Source of the DNA: CAAFZY01 sp964410325
GTDB lineage: Bacteria; Pseudomonadota; Alphaproteobacteria; RF32; CAG-239
Length of the DNA: 64,000 nt
Assembly (NCBI GenBank): GCA_964410325.1
Contig: CAYPFN010000001.1
Span: 77,163 to 141,162, forward strand
Direction of reading: 5' to 3'
Part shown: in pieces, positions 17,211 to 25,229 of the stretch
Numbering within the stretch: the stretch's first letter is position 1
How the letters are laid out: each line of letters starts with the position of its first letter
Notes under the pieces: model-generated
Databases searched by the model: none
Seen by the model: only the letters and a program-made list of their open reading frames with translations
Told to the model about the DNA's origin: nothing
Program-made: the position numbers and the translations under genes

Positions 17211-17501
17211 AAGGGCGCAAAAAAATCCCCTCCCAAAGAATGAAAAATTTATGAGTGCCGTTTCTGTAAGGCGGGCGTGGATGCCGAATATCATGGGTTT
17301 ATAAAATAAGACATGATATTTGATGCGGATGTTTTGCATCCGATGCTGTATTTTGCAGGCATGACTTAATACTCGGCGTCTGTAGCGCCTTCGAGGGCAT
17401 GATGGCGAAAGCATTTGCAAAGACGGTTTGTTTTGTTAAATAAATTTAAATAAAATTTTTATACATAAAAATATATTTATTTATCAGCCAGAGGATTTGT
17501 C
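17211..17501. other. Intergenic region without a supportable gene
   Basis: The open frames on the minus strand here are Arg/Cys/Phe-rich noise without ribosome sites. A small hairpin (GCGGATG / CATCCG near 17320) is visible. The last 60 bases are very AT-rich and probably hold the promoter of the esterase gene. Confidence 0.4.
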
Positions 17502-18194
17502 TTGTCAGTTTTTGAATATCAATATTTCCCAAGCACAGAATCGGCTACCCGTTTGTTGGTATTTTTACATGGGTATAACAATACTCGTGATGAAATGCGG
17601 CCGATATATGAATATTTGCAGCAGCTGCTACCGGATTTGGCGATTGTCGCACCAGAAGGCCGGCATACATCACAAAAAGATCCAGCACGCAAAAGCTGGT
17701 ATAAGGTTTCTGGTTTTGATAGCGAAAACCGGCGTCGGTTTGAGGAAACGCCGGTTGAGGAAATTGCCCGAATTTATAATCAGGCCGGACAAAAGCTTTT
17801 TGAAACAGCGATGGATATAAATTTTTTTATTGATGATATGCAAAAAAAATATAATTTTCGGGATAGAAATACTTATATTGCTGGTTTTTCCCAAGGGGCA
17901 ATGCTAGCAATCTGGTCAGCTTTGATTCGGATGCAGGAGTTAGCTGGTTGCTTTTCTTTTTCTGGACTGGCTGCAGCCGATGAACATTTGGATCATCAGA
18001 TTGTTTCGCGGCCGATGGTTTATCTATTGCATGGGAAAAAAGATCAGACTGTTTTGTTTAAGTGTCTTGATTATACTAAGAAATGGTTGCAGCAGGAAAA
18101 CATTCCGGTTGCCGTTAAAGCCTTTGATACCCTCAATCATCAGATTTCCCGGGAAGAACTTGATTTTGTTTCCAGAATTATCGGGAAAAAGTAG
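17502..18194 (+). CDS. Alpha/beta hydrolase, phospholipase/carboxylesterase (YpfH-like)
   Basis: Small serine esterase of the phospholipase/carboxylesterase family. Catalytic triad visible: Ser130 in GFSQGA, Asp181 in HGKKDQTV and His213 in LNHQIS. An oxyanion-loop sequence LVFLHGYNNTRDE is near residues 19-31. No signal peptide, so cytoplasmic. The start is TTG with GAGGA 7 bases upstream; no ATG fits the conserved N-terminus. 230 residues, the family length. Substrate unknown. It stands alone. Confidence 0.9.
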   Translation: MSVFEYQYFPSTESATRLLVFLHGYNNTRDEMRPIYEYLQQLLPDLAIVAPEGRHTSQKDPARKSWYKVSGFDSENRRRFEETPVEEIARIYNQAGQKLFETAMDINFFIDDMQKKYNFRDRNTYIAGFSQGAMLAIWSALIRMQELAGCFSFSGLAAADEHLDHQIVSRPMVYLLHGKKDQTVLFKCLDYTKKWLQQENIPVAVKAFDTLNHQISREELDFVSRIIGKK

Positions 18195-18229
18195 TTTTTC
18201 GTTTATAAATTTTTCGGAAAGTTTATGGT

Positions 18230-18304
18230 TCAGTTGGTGGTGATGGCGTAAAAAGCCGGTGCTTTGGCGCCTAAAATCGGCGTTCCAGCAACTAAAGCGT
18301 TCAT
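18230..18304 (-). pseudogene. Possible N-terminal fragment of a peroxiredoxin-like gene
   Basis: On the minus strand, AGGAAGA precedes an ATG and 24 codons reading MNALVAGTPILGAKAPAF and so on, then a stop. The pattern resembles the first residues of AhpC/Prx proteins (a gene-start remnant), but it is very short and this match is from memory only. The remainder of 18305-18527 shows no gene. Confidence 0.25.
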
Positions 18305-18527
18305 GATGTTCTTCCTAATCGGATGGTTGAGTGGAAGACAGAAAAATTAAATCCGATCTGACCGTGATGAGGTTATTATCATTGACGAAAATATGCTGGT
18401 TGGGTGTCATGACATAATTCTAGGCAAGGTGCAGATGTTAATTTCGCTTAATGGACAAAATTTTTGTTTGTATGGCTTGATTTTTAGTAACCATATGATA
18501 AACTAATAAAAAACAGGAGAGAAAAAG

Positions 18528-19862
18528 ATGAAAATTTATCAAGTCGGTGGTGCTGTGCGTGACAAAATTTTGGGGAAAACGCCACATGACCGTGATTATG
18601 TTGTGGTTGGTGCAACGCCCGATGAAATGCTGAAGTTGGGGTTTGAGGAAGTCGGCAAGGGTTTTCCGGTTTTTTTGCATCCGTTAACCAGAGAAGAATA
18701 TGCTCTGGCGCGCAAGGAGGTTAAAACTGGTGATAAACATACCGATTTTAAATTTATTTTCGATAAGTCAGTGACCTTAAAAGAAGATTTGGAACGTCGC
18801 GATTTTACCTGCAATGCGATAGCTTATGATGAGGAAAAGGGTGAATTTATAGATTTTTCCGGCGGTAAAGATGATATTAAAAATAAAATTCTGCGTCATG
18901 TCAATGCCGAGCATTTTGTGGAGGATCCGCTCCGGGTTTTGCGCCTTTGTCGACTTTCTGCTCAGCTGGATTTTGAAGTAGATCCTGCAACGATTGACTT
19001 ATGCCGAACAATGGTTAAACAAGGCATGCTTAAATTTTTGACGGCTGAAAGAGTGAATGGTGAGCTTCGCAAGGCTATGCAGACACCGTCATTCTGCCGT
19101 TTTATCGGTGTGGCGCGTGAAGTTGGCGCTTTGGAAGTCGTTTTGCCCGAAATCAATGCTCTGTGGGAGATTCCCGAACGTTTGGAATTTCATCCGGAAG
19201 GCAATGTCGGCGGGCATGTCTTACAGGCGTTAGCACTGGCGAAAAACAGCTCAGAGTTGGTCAAATTCGGTATTTTGCTGCACAATGTCGGCAAACTTTT
19301 AACGCCTGCGGAGATGTTACCTTCTCACAAAGGGCATGAACTTAGATGCCAGGAACTGGTCTACCGGATTTGCCACCGCCTGCGTATGCCGAACAAATTT
19401 CGAGATTTTGCGGTTATGGCTGCTGAACAACATATGAAATTTCGTCATATACCGGAGATGAGTCCAGAGAGTTTGTATGATCTTGCTGAAAAAATGACAA
19501 TAGGGCATGTTTGTTATGTTAATGAGTATATAAAAGTTTGCCAGGCTGATTTTAAGAGTACAGTTTCTCCGAATAAGGAACAAGAAAAGGCTGATTTTGT
19601 AGCAAGTGTCAAGAAGTTGAAACTTGCCTGTGATGTTATTGAAACGGTCAGAGCCGATGAGGTTCCACATTTTGAAGAATTGCGAAAGGATAAGACTTTT
19701 AAAAAACACCTGCGGGAGTTTAAAATCGGTGTGCTGCATCAAAGACTGAAAGATTCTTACGCGGTTCAGCATTTTGAAAAATTGCGAGAGGATGAGGCTT
19801 TTAAAGAAGGCCTGCGTTTTGAAGAACGCCTGCGAGAGTTTAAAAAAGGACGAGACTTTTAA
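18528..19862 (+). CDS. cca: CCA-adding tRNA nucleotidyltransferase, HD motif altered, repeat-rich C-terminus
   Basis: Adds or repairs the CCA end of tRNAs. The nucleotidyltransferase head is intact: GGAVRDKILGK, the metal-binding DRD at HDRDYVVVG, RRDFTCNAIAYD and DPLRVLRLCR. The HD domain that in E. coli gives phosphohydrolase activity reads LLHNVGK at 252-256, i.e. His-Asn in place of His-Asp, so this activity is probably lost. After about residue 370 the sequence turns into charged near-repeats (HFEELRKDKTFKKHLREFK, then HFEKLREDEAFKEGLRF). The stop at 19860 results from reading a third repeat copy out of frame; see the repeat entry. Start ATG has AGGAGAG upstream. Confidence 0.9.
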   Translation: MKIYQVGGAVRDKILGKTPHDRDYVVVGATPDEMLKLGFEEVGKGFPVFLHPLTREEYALARKEVKTGDKHTDFKFIFDKSVTLKEDLERRDFTCNAIAYDEEKGEFIDFSGGKDDIKNKILRHVNAEHFVEDPLRVLRLCRLSAQLDFEVDPATIDLCRTMVKQGMLKFLTAERVNGELRKAMQTPSFCRFIGVAREVGALEVVLPEINALWEIPERLEFHPEGNVGGHVLQALALAKNSSELVKFGILLHNVGKLLTPAEMLPSHKGHELRCQELVYRICHRLRMPNKFRDFAVMAAEQHMKFRHIPEMSPESLYDLAEKMTIGHVCYVNEYIKVCQADFKSTVSPNKEQEKADFVASVKKLKLACDVIETVRADEVPHFEELRKDKTFKKHLREFKIGVLHQRLKDSYAVQHFEKLREDEAFKEGLRFEERLREFKKGRDF

Positions 19863-19919
19863 AGAATGTCTGCGAGAGTTTAAAATCGGTGTGCTGCATC
19901 AAAGACTGAAAGATTCTTA
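19669..19919 (+). repeat. Degenerate tandem repeat at the 3' end of cca
   Basis: Three related units. Units 1 and 3 share an exact 44-base block (19716-19759 and 19876-19919), and similarity extends about 30 bases further left. Unit 2 (about 19770-19840) is more diverged. In unit 3 the homologous reading frame is shifted by one base at a run of six A (19842-19847). With five A the protein would run on as KDETFKECLREFKIG and end at 19918-19920 with the same QRLKDS ending as unit 1. Confidence 0.85.
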
Positions 19920-19974
19920 AAATAAAGAAAACAGCCCCTTTGAGTGGAACGGTTTTCTACAGTGGTTCTTGTTT

Positions 19975-20307
19975 CTATTCTCTGTAGACACTTTCGGGTT
20001 TTCTTTCCGGATGGATGAAATAAACTTTCCGTTTCCAGTTGCGGGTGAGAAGAATTTCTTCTCTGTTCGGATAGAGGAACGATCTTCCAACTGGGAAATT
20101 GCGTACTTCATCGTCATCGCCGAGAGTGATAGTCTTGCCGCAGGCAATGGAGGTTAGCTTTCCATCTTGGCTTTTCCAGCAGGAAATGACAGCCGTAATT
20201 GTCGGATTGGCATAGTTATTAAGATCGATTGATTTCTGATAAAAAAGTTTTCTTCGGACAACGGTTACTGCAATTTCGCCGTTTTCGGGATTCATTTTTA
20301 GTATCAT
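19975..20307 (-). CDS. Hypothetical protein, 110 residues
   Basis: Not recognised. It is a soluble, basic protein with a mixed strand/helix pattern (TVVRRKLFYQKSIDLNN, FPVGRSFLYPNREEILL), without signal peptide or membrane segment. Two possible ATG starts are present (20307 and 20295) and neither has a good ribosome site. The coding strand is convergent with cca. Codon pattern is regular, but no partner gene supports it. Confidence 0.5.
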   Translation of the reverse strand: MILKMNPENGEIAVTVVRRKLFYQKSIDLNNYANPTITAVISCWKSQDGKLTSIACGKTITLGDDDEVRNFPVGRSFLYPNREEILLTRNWKRKVYFIHPERKPESVYRE

Positions 20308-20493
20308 AATGATAATTAAAGATTTACTTTTGCCTGGGAGTAGCCGAAAAATATGTTATTGTTAATCTTATTTTACAAATTCAGATGTTTTTTTATTTTG
20401 ATGGAATTTTTGCATGTTATGATATATACTCTTGAAAAAACAGATTTTCTATGCTAGGTTGCAAAAGTTGTTAACAAAGAGAATTAAAATATT

Positions 20494-21336
20494 ATGAATG
20501 ACGGCCAACGAAAATTAGGTATTATTGCCGGCGGGGGCTCTATCCCGCAGCTCTTAATCAAATATTGTCAGGAAAAAAAACGCCCTTACTTTGTATTGGC
20601 AATTGAGGGCAATGCCGACCGAGCGCTTTTTGACGCATCTATTCCCCATAAATGGATAAGAATCGGCCAGGCTGGAACGGGTTTTAAACGCTTTTGTGAA
20701 GAAAGTGTTGAAGACGTTATTATGATTGGCACAATCCGACGTCCGACGTTGGCTGATTTAATGCCGGATCTGCGCACGACGGCCTTCTTTGCCAAAATTG
20801 GTTTGAAAGCGTTGGGCGATGACGGGATTTTGCGTGCGCTGATTAAAGAAATTGAGGCTGAAAAAATGCAGGTTATCGGTATTCACGAAGTGATGCCTCA
20901 GTTGTTGGTTCAGGAAGGATGTTTGACTAAAGCCAAACCAGATAAACAAGCTCTGGCTGATATTGCCCGCGGAACAGAAGTGGCACTTTGTCTTGGCGAA
21001 CTTGATGTCGGACAGGCGGTTGTTGTGCAACAAGGGCTGGTTTTAGGCGTTGAGGGTATTGAAGGTACCGATGAACTTATCAAGCGTTGTAACGGATATC
21101 GACGTAAAGGCGATGGTGGTGTATTGGTTAAACTCCGCAAGCCTAATCAGGATATGCGCATTGATTTGCCGACAATCGGCGTAAAAACAATTGAAAACGC
21201 CTATAATAGCGGTTTGCGCGGGGTAGCCGTCCATGCCGGCAATGCGTTGATTGTGGATGAACAAGAAGTGATTAAACAGGCAAATAAACATAAAATGTTT
21301 GTGCTAGGGATTAATCCAGGGGAAATTATTCAATGA
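20494..21336 (+). CDS. lpxI: UDP-2,3-diacylglucosamine pyrophosphatase LpxI
   Basis: Hydrolyses UDP-2,3-diacylglucosamine to lipid X in lipid A synthesis; LpxI replaces LpxH in alphaproteobacteria. DUF1009 pattern: GIIAGGGSIPQLL at the N-terminus, GTIRRPTLADLMPDLRT, LGDDGILRALI, then the C-terminal domain with DVGQAVVVQQG and KLRKPNQDMRIDLPTIG. 280 residues, full length. Overlaps lpxB by 4 bp (ATGA). Confidence 0.96.
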   Translation: MNDGQRKLGIIAGGGSIPQLLIKYCQEKKRPYFVLAIEGNADRALFDASIPHKWIRIGQAGTGFKRFCEESVEDVIMIGTIRRPTLADLMPDLRTTAFFAKIGLKALGDDGILRALIKEIEAEKMQVIGIHEVMPQLLVQEGCLTKAKPDKQALADIARGTEVALCLGELDVGQAVVVQQGLVLGVEGIEGTDELIKRCNGYRRKGDGGVLVKLRKPNQDMRIDLPTIGVKTIENAYNSGLRGVAVHAGNALIVDEQEVIKQANKHKMFVLGINPGEIIQ

Positions 21337-22484
21337 AGATATATTTAATTGCTGGAGAACCTTCTGGCGATTTGTTGGGTTCAAGACTGATGAGAGCAAT
21401 GGCTGATAAATGTCCAGATGTCCAGTTTTGTGGTATCGGCGGTGAAAGCATGGAAAACGAAGGTCTGAAATCTTTGTTTGATATTGCTGATTTGGCGGTT
21501 ATGGGGTTGGCCGAAGTTATTCCGAGTATTCCGCTTATTTTAAAGCGGATTAGACAAACAGTGGATGATATTGAGAAGAAAAAACCAGATGTGGTCATTA
21601 CAATCGACAGCTGGAGCTTTTCGGCACGTATCCATAAGGCTTTGAAGAAAAAGCATTTGGGGATTTCGCAGATGCATTATGTGGCGCCCCAGGTTTGGGC
21701 ATGGAAGAAAAAACGCGCCAGAACCATGTATAAGTATATTGATCATTTGTTGACGCTGTTTCCATATGAACCGAAATATTTTACGCCATATCGCCTTGAC
21801 ACTACTTTTGTCGGACATCCGGTCATAGAGAGTAGCGTTGTTTGGGGAAAAGGCGAGGATTTTCGCAGTCGTTATAATATTGAGGACCATTGCAAAATTA
21901 TGGCTGTATTGCCTGGATCTCGTAAGACGGAAGTTTCTCGTTTACTGCCGGTGTTTTTGGAATTTGTGCGAGTGTTTAAGCAAAAGCATCCGGAATTTTG
22001 TTTTGTTATTCCTACTGTGCATACGGTTGAGGATCAGGTGCGTAAAATGGTAGAGGCAAGCAAACTGCCGATTATCGTTGTTAATAACGAAGGAGACAGA
22101 CATGATGTTTTTGTCGCGTCAGATTTGGCGGTAGCCGCTTCTGGAACAGTGGCTTTAGAATTGGCTATGGTTGATGTGCCACATGTGATTGCTTATCGTG
22201 TATCACCGCTAACAGCTTGGTTTGCCAGGCACTTCTTGCATGTTCAATTCGTAAATCTGAGTAATATCCTTTTAGGACGGGAAATTGTTCCAGAATTACT
22301 CCAGGAAGACTGTAATATTGATAAACTTTTATATTATGCCGAGGAATTTTTAAAGAAAGGTTCGCTTTATGAACGACAAATAGAAGGGTTTGCAAAAGTT
22401 CGGAAAGTTTTAGGTTTAGGGGAACAGACGCCGAGCGCAAATGCCTGTGATGTAATCTTAAAAATTGTTGACAAAACTGGTTGA
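21333..22484 (+). CDS. lpxB: Lipid-A-disaccharide synthase
   Basis: GT19 glycosyltransferase that joins lipid X and UDP-diacylglucosamine, the step directly after LpxI. Signatures: the opening IYLIAGEPSGDLLGSRLM, FCGIGGESME, QMHYVAPQVWAWKKKRA, FVGHPVIES, LPGSRKTEV and AASGTVALELA. 383 residues. Translationally coupled to lpxI; no lpxA, lpxD or fabZ here. Confidence 0.97.
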   Translation: MKIYLIAGEPSGDLLGSRLMRAMADKCPDVQFCGIGGESMENEGLKSLFDIADLAVMGLAEVIPSIPLILKRIRQTVDDIEKKKPDVVITIDSWSFSARIHKALKKKHLGISQMHYVAPQVWAWKKKRARTMYKYIDHLLTLFPYEPKYFTPYRLDTTFVGHPVIESSVVWGKGEDFRSRYNIEDHCKIMAVLPGSRKTEVSRLLPVFLEFVRVFKQKHPEFCFVIPTVHTVEDQVRKMVEASKLPIIVVNNEGDRHDVFVASDLAVAASGTVALELAMVDVPHVIAYRVSPLTAWFARHFLHVQFVNLSNILLGREIVPELLQEDCNIDKLLYYAEEFLKKGSLYERQIEGFAKVRKVLGLGEQTPSANACDVILKIVDKTG

Positions 22485-22549
22485 TAAATTCTCTTGGTTC
22501 TATTATTGTTTTTTCAGTTTTGTATTTTTAATTTTATGAAAAGAGTAAT

Positions 22550-22775
22550 AGAGATAGCGGTGCAGATTGTTTTTTGCTATAGCGAATACCAAGGCGGGGT
22601 GTGTGATTGCGCTTCGTAATTTAAAGCCACTACTGTGGCATGTGAAAAACCTCATTTTAGTATATGAGGAAAGGTTTCCAGCAATGAAGTCTGCTGTCGA
22701 AAATTATTTTGCAACAGCAGGATAGGAAAGCAAGAAGAAAAGGAACCCACCGGCCAGGCCGATGGGTTTTCTCGT
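22550..22775 (+). ncRNA. Candidate structured RNA ending in a terminator
   Basis: The 364-bp gap between lpxB and comEC has no credible ORF but several hairpins in a row: ATAGC / GCTAT (22552-22580), GCCAC-TACT-GTGGC (22626-22639), CCTCA / TGAGG (22651-22670), CTGCTGT / ACAGCAG (22691-22721), and a GC-rich terminator. This density suggests a transcribed structured RNA or a long leader. I could not match it to tmRNA, RNase P, SRP or 6S RNA by signature motifs. Confidence 0.4.
22744..22772 (+). terminator. Terminator of the candidate RNA
   Basis: Stem AACCCA-CGG / CCG-TGGGTT with one mismatch and a short loop, followed by TTTTCTCG. It lies 76 bases before comEC. Confidence 0.65.
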
Positions 22776-22848
22776 TATAAAAACGCATCATATAAGATAG
22801 GGCTTTTTTTGTTTGTATTTGTCGGTATATGATGTTAAATAATTTTTT

Positions 22849-24867
22849 ATGAGATATTTTATTGAAAATATTCAAGAATATTTTTTTGCCGAACGTGATC
22901 GTTGGGTTGTGTGGTTGTCGGTTTTGTTTGGGTTGGGAAACGGTTTTTATTTTCTCTTGAAAACCGAGCCAGCACCTTGGTTAACGGTTGTGGCAGTAGA
23001 AATTTTATTATATTTGTTATATCGATGGCGTTATCGACCGGGATATATGCTGGCACTGATAATTTTGCTTATGAGCGTACTTGGTTTCAGCGATATACAG
23101 CTACAGGCGATTTATCAGGAAAAACAGCTGTATGCTCAGGATAATAATGAGGTTACTTATCTTAAAGGACGAATTATGAATGTCGGCAAAAATGCCGATG
23201 GTAAGGTGCGCCTTCTTTTGACTGATGCTGCTGATTTTGAAAACCAACGCAAAGGTTATTTTCGGGTGACACTTTCTTCTAAAAACAGTCCTTTAGAAGC
23301 CGGGCAATGCGTGGAAATGGTGGCAACTTTGATGCATCCTTCCATGTCGGTGCTTCCTGGAGGATATCAGTTTGACCGCAAAGCATTTTTTGAAAATATC
23401 AGCGCTGTGGGATATGCCAACAGCAATGTGTTTGTGATTGATTGCGACTATCTTCCGGGAATAAGGGATAAACTTTTTTATCTGGTCAATAAACTTCGCC
23501 AGAATGTCGTTGCACGTGTTAATGAGGTACTTCCCCCTGATGAAGCTGGGGTAACGGCGGCAATAATTGCTGGTGATCGTAATGGGATTTCTAAGGAAAT
23601 TACTCAAAATTATCGAGATTCTGGATTGGCGCATTTTCTTTCAATTTCTGGCTTGCATATGAGTATGGTGGCGGCTATGATGTTTTTCTTTGTGCGATTG
23701 TTGATTGCGTTGATGCCGTATTTGGTACTGCGTTATGATTCTAAGAAAATTGCCGCAGTGTTTGCTATTGCCGTGAGTTTTGTTTATTTACTGATTTCCG
23801 GCGCTGAAATTCCGAGTCAGCGGGCGTTTATTACGACTTTTGTGGTGTTAATCGGCGTTATATGTGGCCGTCAGGCTATTTCTATGCGCATGGTTAGTTT
23901 CGCGGCATTGGTGGTTTTGGTTATTTCCCCTTATGCTCTTATCAGTGCCAGTTTTCAGATGTCTTTTGCCGCGGTGGTTGTTTTAATAGCTTTTTATGAA
24001 AAGTATGCCGACGCTATTCATCGTTTTTTTGCCGGAAAAGGCTTTTTCCGAATTGTAACAGGGTATGTTGCCGGGATTTTGATTTCGGATTTGGTAGCTA
24101 GTCTGGCAACGCTGCCGTTCTCAATATATCATTTTAACCACATTGCTGTTTATACGACATTGGGTAATTTACTTGCAGGGCCAGTTATTGGGCTGATTAT
24201 AATGCCTTTTGTTTTGGCAGTGTTATTTTTGATGCCATTTGGGTTGGATTTTCTGCCCTTGAAAATTGTCGGATTTGGTATTAAGCTAGTTAATGAAATT
24301 ACGGCTTATGTTGCTCATCTTCCCAGTGCTGGTTTTCAAGTTATGTCCATGCCGTTTTGGGGATTAATGTTTATGGTTGCCGGTGGTTTATGGCTCTGTA
24401 TTTGGCAGCAAAAATGGCGGTGCTGGGGTGTGGTGCCGATTAGTGTTGGAATTTTAAGCATTTTTATGGTTCAAAAGCCGGATATGTTATATAATGCCAG
24501 CGGCAAAATAATTGCCGTGCAGGATAATGCCGGTAATATGGTTATTATGCCCAGCCGGGGCAACCGCTGGATTAAAAATATCTGGCTTGAGAAGACCGTC
24601 AGTCTGCCGATTGATAAAGCGGAACAAAAAAATTTACAGAAAATCTATGCCGGTAAAAAAACGGATTTGAACTGGCTTGATTTGCAATGTAAGGAGAATA
24701 TGTGTGTTTATAAAAATCTGGTAAGCTGGAATCGGGACGGCGAAATCCATATTAGCGGTCGTGTTCGTGATACATATGCCGATGGTGGTGGTGCCGTGTA
24801 TATTAACAACGGCAGAATATATGTCAGAAGTGTGCGGGATAGCGTTGGTAGCAGATTATGGAATTGA
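22849..24867 (+). CDS. comEC: ComEC/Rec2-family DNA uptake channel protein
   Basis: Inner-membrane channel thought to carry single-stranded DNA during natural transformation. N-terminal membrane segments and a DUF4131 domain (about 40-190) lead into the Competence domain with GLAHFLSISGLHMSM at about 262 and SGAEIPSQRAFITT, with many membrane helices to about residue 540. The C-terminal 130 residues (after KPDMLYNASGKIIAV) lack the metallo-beta-lactamase signature HxHxDH found in Firmicutes ComEC, as is common in alphaproteobacteria. No other competence gene is in the window. Confidence 0.93.
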   Translation: MRYFIENIQEYFFAERDRWVVWLSVLFGLGNGFYFLLKTEPAPWLTVVAVEILLYLLYRWRYRPGYMLALIILLMSVLGFSDIQLQAIYQEKQLYAQDNNEVTYLKGRIMNVGKNADGKVRLLLTDAADFENQRKGYFRVTLSSKNSPLEAGQCVEMVATLMHPSMSVLPGGYQFDRKAFFENISAVGYANSNVFVIDCDYLPGIRDKLFYLVNKLRQNVVARVNEVLPPDEAGVTAAIIAGDRNGISKEITQNYRDSGLAHFLSISGLHMSMVAAMMFFFVRLLIALMPYLVLRYDSKKIAAVFAIAVSFVYLLISGAEIPSQRAFITTFVVLIGVICGRQAISMRMVSFAALVVLVISPYALISASFQMSFAAVVVLIAFYEKYADAIHRFFAGKGFFRIVTGYVAGILISDLVASLATLPFSIYHFNHIAVYTTLGNLLAGPVIGLIIMPFVLAVLFLMPFGLDFLPLKIVGFGIKLVNEITAYVAHLPSAGFQVMSMPFWGLMFMVAGGLWLCIWQQKWRCWGVVPISVGILSIFMVQKPDMLYNASGKIIAVQDNAGNMVIMPSRGNRWIKNIWLEKTVSLPIDKAEQKNLQKIYAGKKTDLNWLDLQCKENMCVYKNLVSWNRDGEIHISGRVRDTYADGGGAVYINNGRIYVRSVRDSVGSRLWN

Positions 24868-24899
24868 ATCTAGAAATATGTATAATTTGATACTTTAAA

Positions 24900-24930
24900 T
24901 AAAAAAAACGCTCCGTTTTTTCACGGAGCT
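24900..24930. terminator. Terminator between comEC and the convergent small gene
   Basis: Stem GCTCCGT / ACGGAGC, 6-base loop. On the minus strand it runs into eight or more U, so it mainly serves the small gene at 24960. Confidence 0.8.
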
Positions 24931-24959
24931 TAAAAAGTATAAAGTATAAAGAAGTTTGC

Positions 24960-25136
24960 TTAGGCGCGTTCATCTCTTGTTTTGTTTTCATGCTTGGCCG
25001 GAGCGTTCATGTTGCTTTCTTCTTTGTAATTTTCTTCAGCTTTTATAGCAATAACTTTTTCCTGCATATAACGAATATTTGTTAAAAATGCTTTGTTCCT
25101 TGCTGCTCTGGCTTTATTTACAGATACATCGACCAT
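24960..25136 (-). CDS. Small hypothetical protein, 58 residues
   Basis: The ATG at 25136 has a perfect AAGGAGG 6 bases upstream; the ATG two codons earlier directly abuts it and is unlikely. The protein is basic and soluble (SVNKARAARNKAFLTNIRYM, ending in a polar tail KHENKTRDERA). It has its own terminator. Not recognised; probably a real small gene. Confidence 0.6.
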   Translation of the reverse strand: MVDVSVNKARAARNKAFLTNIRYMQEKVIAIKAEENYKEESNMNAPAKHENKTRDERA

Positions 25137-25229
25137 GACCATCCTCCTTAAGCCAATTTATATTACTAATTTTAATGTATCATAAAACGGCATATAAGTC
25201 AAGAAATTGTGATAAGAATTAACTCTAAT

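Noticed and set aside
22657..22875. 72-codon open frame on the minus strand over the lpxB-comEC gap
   Set aside because: It reads through the terminator hairpin and over the comEC start, has no ribosome site, and its composition is what AT-rich DNA gives by chance.
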